From NCBI GenBank assembly GCA_910588595.1, contig CAJUQU010000051.1, positions 1-17,663 on the forward strand: a stretch of 17,663 nt of DNA. The letters are read 5' to 3'. The DNA comes from an uncultured Lachnospiraceae bacterium (GTDB lineage Bacteria > Bacillota_A > Clostridia > Lachnospirales > Lachnospiraceae). The notes under the pieces were generated by a model that did no database searches, had not been told where the DNA came from, and saw only the letters and a program-made list of their open reading frames with translations. Position 1 is the first letter of the stretch. Each line of letters starts with the position of its first letter. The position numbers and the translations under genes are program-made. Of the stretch, positions 16,431-17,663 are shown piece after piece.

Positions 16431-16733
16431 ATGGCACTTATCCAGGTAACAGCATCACAGTTAAAATCAAAGGCAAATGAGCTGCGCAGCTTTAACGGAC
16501 AGTTCAAGTCCCAGGTCGGCAGTCTTGAAAGCCAGGAGGCTTCTCTGGCATCTATGTGGGAGGGCGAGGCAAAGAACGCATTCCACACAGCTTTTATGAA
16601 TGACAAATCACAGATGGACAAGTTCTATGATCTGATCGAGCAGTACTGCCAGGCGTTGGAGACCATCGCTCAGAAGTATGAGCAGGCGGAGGCGCAGAAC
16701 GCACAGACAGCATCACAGAGGACATACAAGTAG
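16431..16733 (+). CDS. WXG100 family protein 4, EsxA-like
   Basis: A 100-aa protein, the length and pattern most like EsxA/YukE. It starts at ATG 16431 after a full AGGAGG. It has the sequence ALIQVTASQLKSKANELR at the start, the loop SMWEGEAKNAFHTAF, and YEQAE as the YxxxE export motif near the C-terminus. Of the WXG100 genes here it has the strongest initiation signal, and a 115-base gap precedes it. It may therefore be the most abundant and main secreted protein of the system, as EsxA is elsewhere. No promoter could be identified in the upstream gap. Confidence 0.93.
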   Translation: MALIQVTASQLKSKANELRSFNGQFKSQVGSLESQEASLASMWEGEAKNAFHTAFMNDKSQMDKFYDLIEQYCQALETIAQKYEQAEAQNAQTASQRTYK

Positions 16734-16797
16734 TCAACGGGAAGCATCAATATTAGTCACGCGATGACAAAGAATCAAAAATAAGGAGAATAAACAT

Positions 16798-17112
16798 ATG
16801 GAAGGCATTATCAAAGTAACACCGGAGAAATTGATCAGCACAGCGGAGGAGTTCAACGCCGCAAATTCACAGTTACGGAATCTGACACAGCAGATGATAC
16901 AGACTGTGGATTCGTTAAAATCTGCATGGGAAGGTGAGGCTGCAACAGCATATAACACCAAGTTCCATCAGCTCGATGATGATATGCAGCGTATGCACAG
17001 CATGATCAACGAGCATGTGACAGATCTGAAGGAGATGGCAAGACAGTACCAGACAGCAGAGCAGGCAAACGCTGAGATTGGAAATACGCTTGCAGGGGAT
17101 GTGATCTCGTAG
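16798..17112 (+). CDS. WXG100 family protein 5 with GDVIS tail
   Basis: A 104-aa protein with ATG 16798 nine bases after AAGGAG (16783-16788). The hairpin loop is AWEGEAATAYNTKF and YQTAE is the YxxxE export motif. It ends in LAGDVIS. The start IIKVTPEKL and this tail match WXG100 protein 2, and the last 15 bases of both genes are identical. It lies between the EsxA-like gene and a hairpin that precedes the last, truncated gene. Confidence 0.93.
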   Translation: MEGIIKVTPEKLISTAEEFNAANSQLRNLTQQMIQTVDSLKSAWEGEAATAYNTKFHQLDDDMQRMHSMINEHVTDLKEMARQYQTAEQANAEIGNTLAGDVIS

Positions 17113-17123
17113 AGACATTAGCT

Positions 17124-17160
17124 GCCGTGGATATCAAAGCGGACCATGGATATCCACGGC
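17124..17160 (+). repeat. Inverted repeat, 12-bp perfect stem
   Basis: GCCGTGGATATC at 17124-17135 pairs perfectly with GATATCCACGGC at 17149-17160 across a 13-base loop. It lies 11 bases after the stop of WXG100 protein 5 and about 75 bases before the next start. No run of T follows, so it is not a standard intrinsic terminator. It could protect the 3' end of the WXG100 transcript, partly attenuate transcription into the next gene, or be a protein-binding palindrome. Confidence 0.75.
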
Positions 17161-17234
17161 GGCAGTCAGGGACTGTTCACCAATATATGTATGGCGACAG
17201 TTCTTTTAAAGCACTGTAGAGGAAGAAGGATGCT

Positions 17235-17663
17235 ATGAGCGAATTTAAGGTAAAAACGCAGGGGCTTAGAAATGCTGCAGATGAAGAGGAAACCCTACAG
17301 AATGAGCTGCGCAATATTTACAATGAAGTTATAGGGCACAGAAACAGTATATCTTTCAAAGTCTCTGCAACAGGCAATATAAGGCAAAGACTGAGCAATA
17401 TCTCAAATGGTATCAGCAGAGAACAGCGCACGCTGGGAAAAATGCAGGACACTCTATCAAAGGCGGCAGCTTTGTATGAGAAAACAGAAAGTAAGATCTG
17501 CGATGTGGCTAAAGATGGCAAGGTGTCATTTTGGGATAAGAGAGAGACGGAAATAGAAGGTGGGCTCAAACCGTCTGCAGAGATAGATCTGAAAGACAAA
17601 ATAAGCGAATCTAATATTTCGGACGACAAACCTTGGAAGAAAGCGGCTGACAAGATAAAAGAG
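17235..17663 (+). CDS. Putative type VII effector, N-terminal part (3' partial)
   Basis: An open frame of 143 codons from ATG 17235, after GGAAGAAGG, runs off the right end without a stop. Residues 1-90 are mostly helical and lack a WXG motif. Residues 67-92 (RTLGKM...ALYEKTESKICD) contain a YxxxE export motif and align with the WXG-less protein at 14942. From residue 95 the sequence turns charged and linker-like (KRETEIEGGLK, KPWKKAADKIKE), as at the junction between a targeting domain and a C-terminal effector domain. It has no LXG signature. The position at the end of the substrate block fits a secreted toxin or effector, but the part that would show its activity lies outside the window. 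Confidence 0.75.
   Translation, partial: MSEFKVKTQGLRNAADEEETLQNELRNIYNEVIGHRNSISFKVSATGNIRQRLSNISNGISREQRTLGKMQDTLSKAAALYEKTESKICDVAKDGKVSFWDKRETEIEGGLKPSAEIDLKDKISESNISDDKPWKKAADKIKE

Noticed and set aside
17124..17160. Intrinsic terminator
   Set aside because: The hairpin is good but no T-run follows the stem, so it is listed only as an inverted repeat.
1..17663. CRISPR arrays, tRNA or rRNA genes, transposases and insertion sequences
   Set aside because: None was seen; the only regular repetition is the 22-codon LRR period in protein-coding sequence.

Overview
The window looks like accessory chromosomal DNA from a Gram-positive clostridium, most likely Lachnospiraceae. This is inferred from moderate GC, Firmicutes-type ribosome binding sites (AGGAGG and AAGGAG), and the protein families present: YARHG, TPR-LRR, vWA and an EssC-type ATPase. 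No species marker is visible. Bases 7-40 are an exact Illumina Read 2 adapter, so the left edge is an assembly artefact and the first gene is truncated there.

All recognised genes lie on the + strand. From the first gene to yukD the gaps are at most about 25 bases, apart from a 42-codon gene not previously called that fills the gap at 1817-1976; two junctions are 4-base ATGA overlaps. This suggests one long operon, or two or three closely linked transcripts.

Region 1 (41-8219) is a membrane and cell-surface signalling block. It holds a transmembrane Ser/Thr kinase with a TPR outer part (5' truncated), a 42-aa membrane peptide, a membrane-anchored TPR-LRR protein, a membrane-anchored TPR-vWA protein with a discoidin/NADase-type C-terminal domain, a transmembrane pseudokinase ending in YARHG, and a secreted beta-helix protein.

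Region 2 (8240-14841) is a type VII secretion core of the Firmicutes kind: a 1659-aa EssC-type motor (FHA, two membrane segments, three FtsK/SpoIIIE ATPase modules), a LytTR-family regulator with a receiver-like N-terminus, a 219-aa protein of unknown function, and the ubiquitin-like YukD/EsaB.

Region 3 (14942-17663) is the substrate block. Five WXG100 proteins and one WXG-less helical protein are followed by a right-truncated ORF whose N-terminal domain is related to the WXG-less protein. That last ORF may be the start of a larger effector.

No EsaA, EssA or conventional EssB is visible. The transmembrane pseudokinase at 4774-6942 has the overall layout of EssB (cytoplasmic pseudokinase, one membrane segment, outer helical domain) and is the best candidate for that role. 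With an apparently active kinase and an FHA domain on EssC in the same operon, the locus may be a type VII secretion system under phospho-signalling and surface-sensing control. That is inference from gene content. The longest stretches without a called gene are 100-122 bases (14842-14941, 16316-16430, 17113-17234). I see no convincing promoter in them, only a strong inverted repeat in the last.
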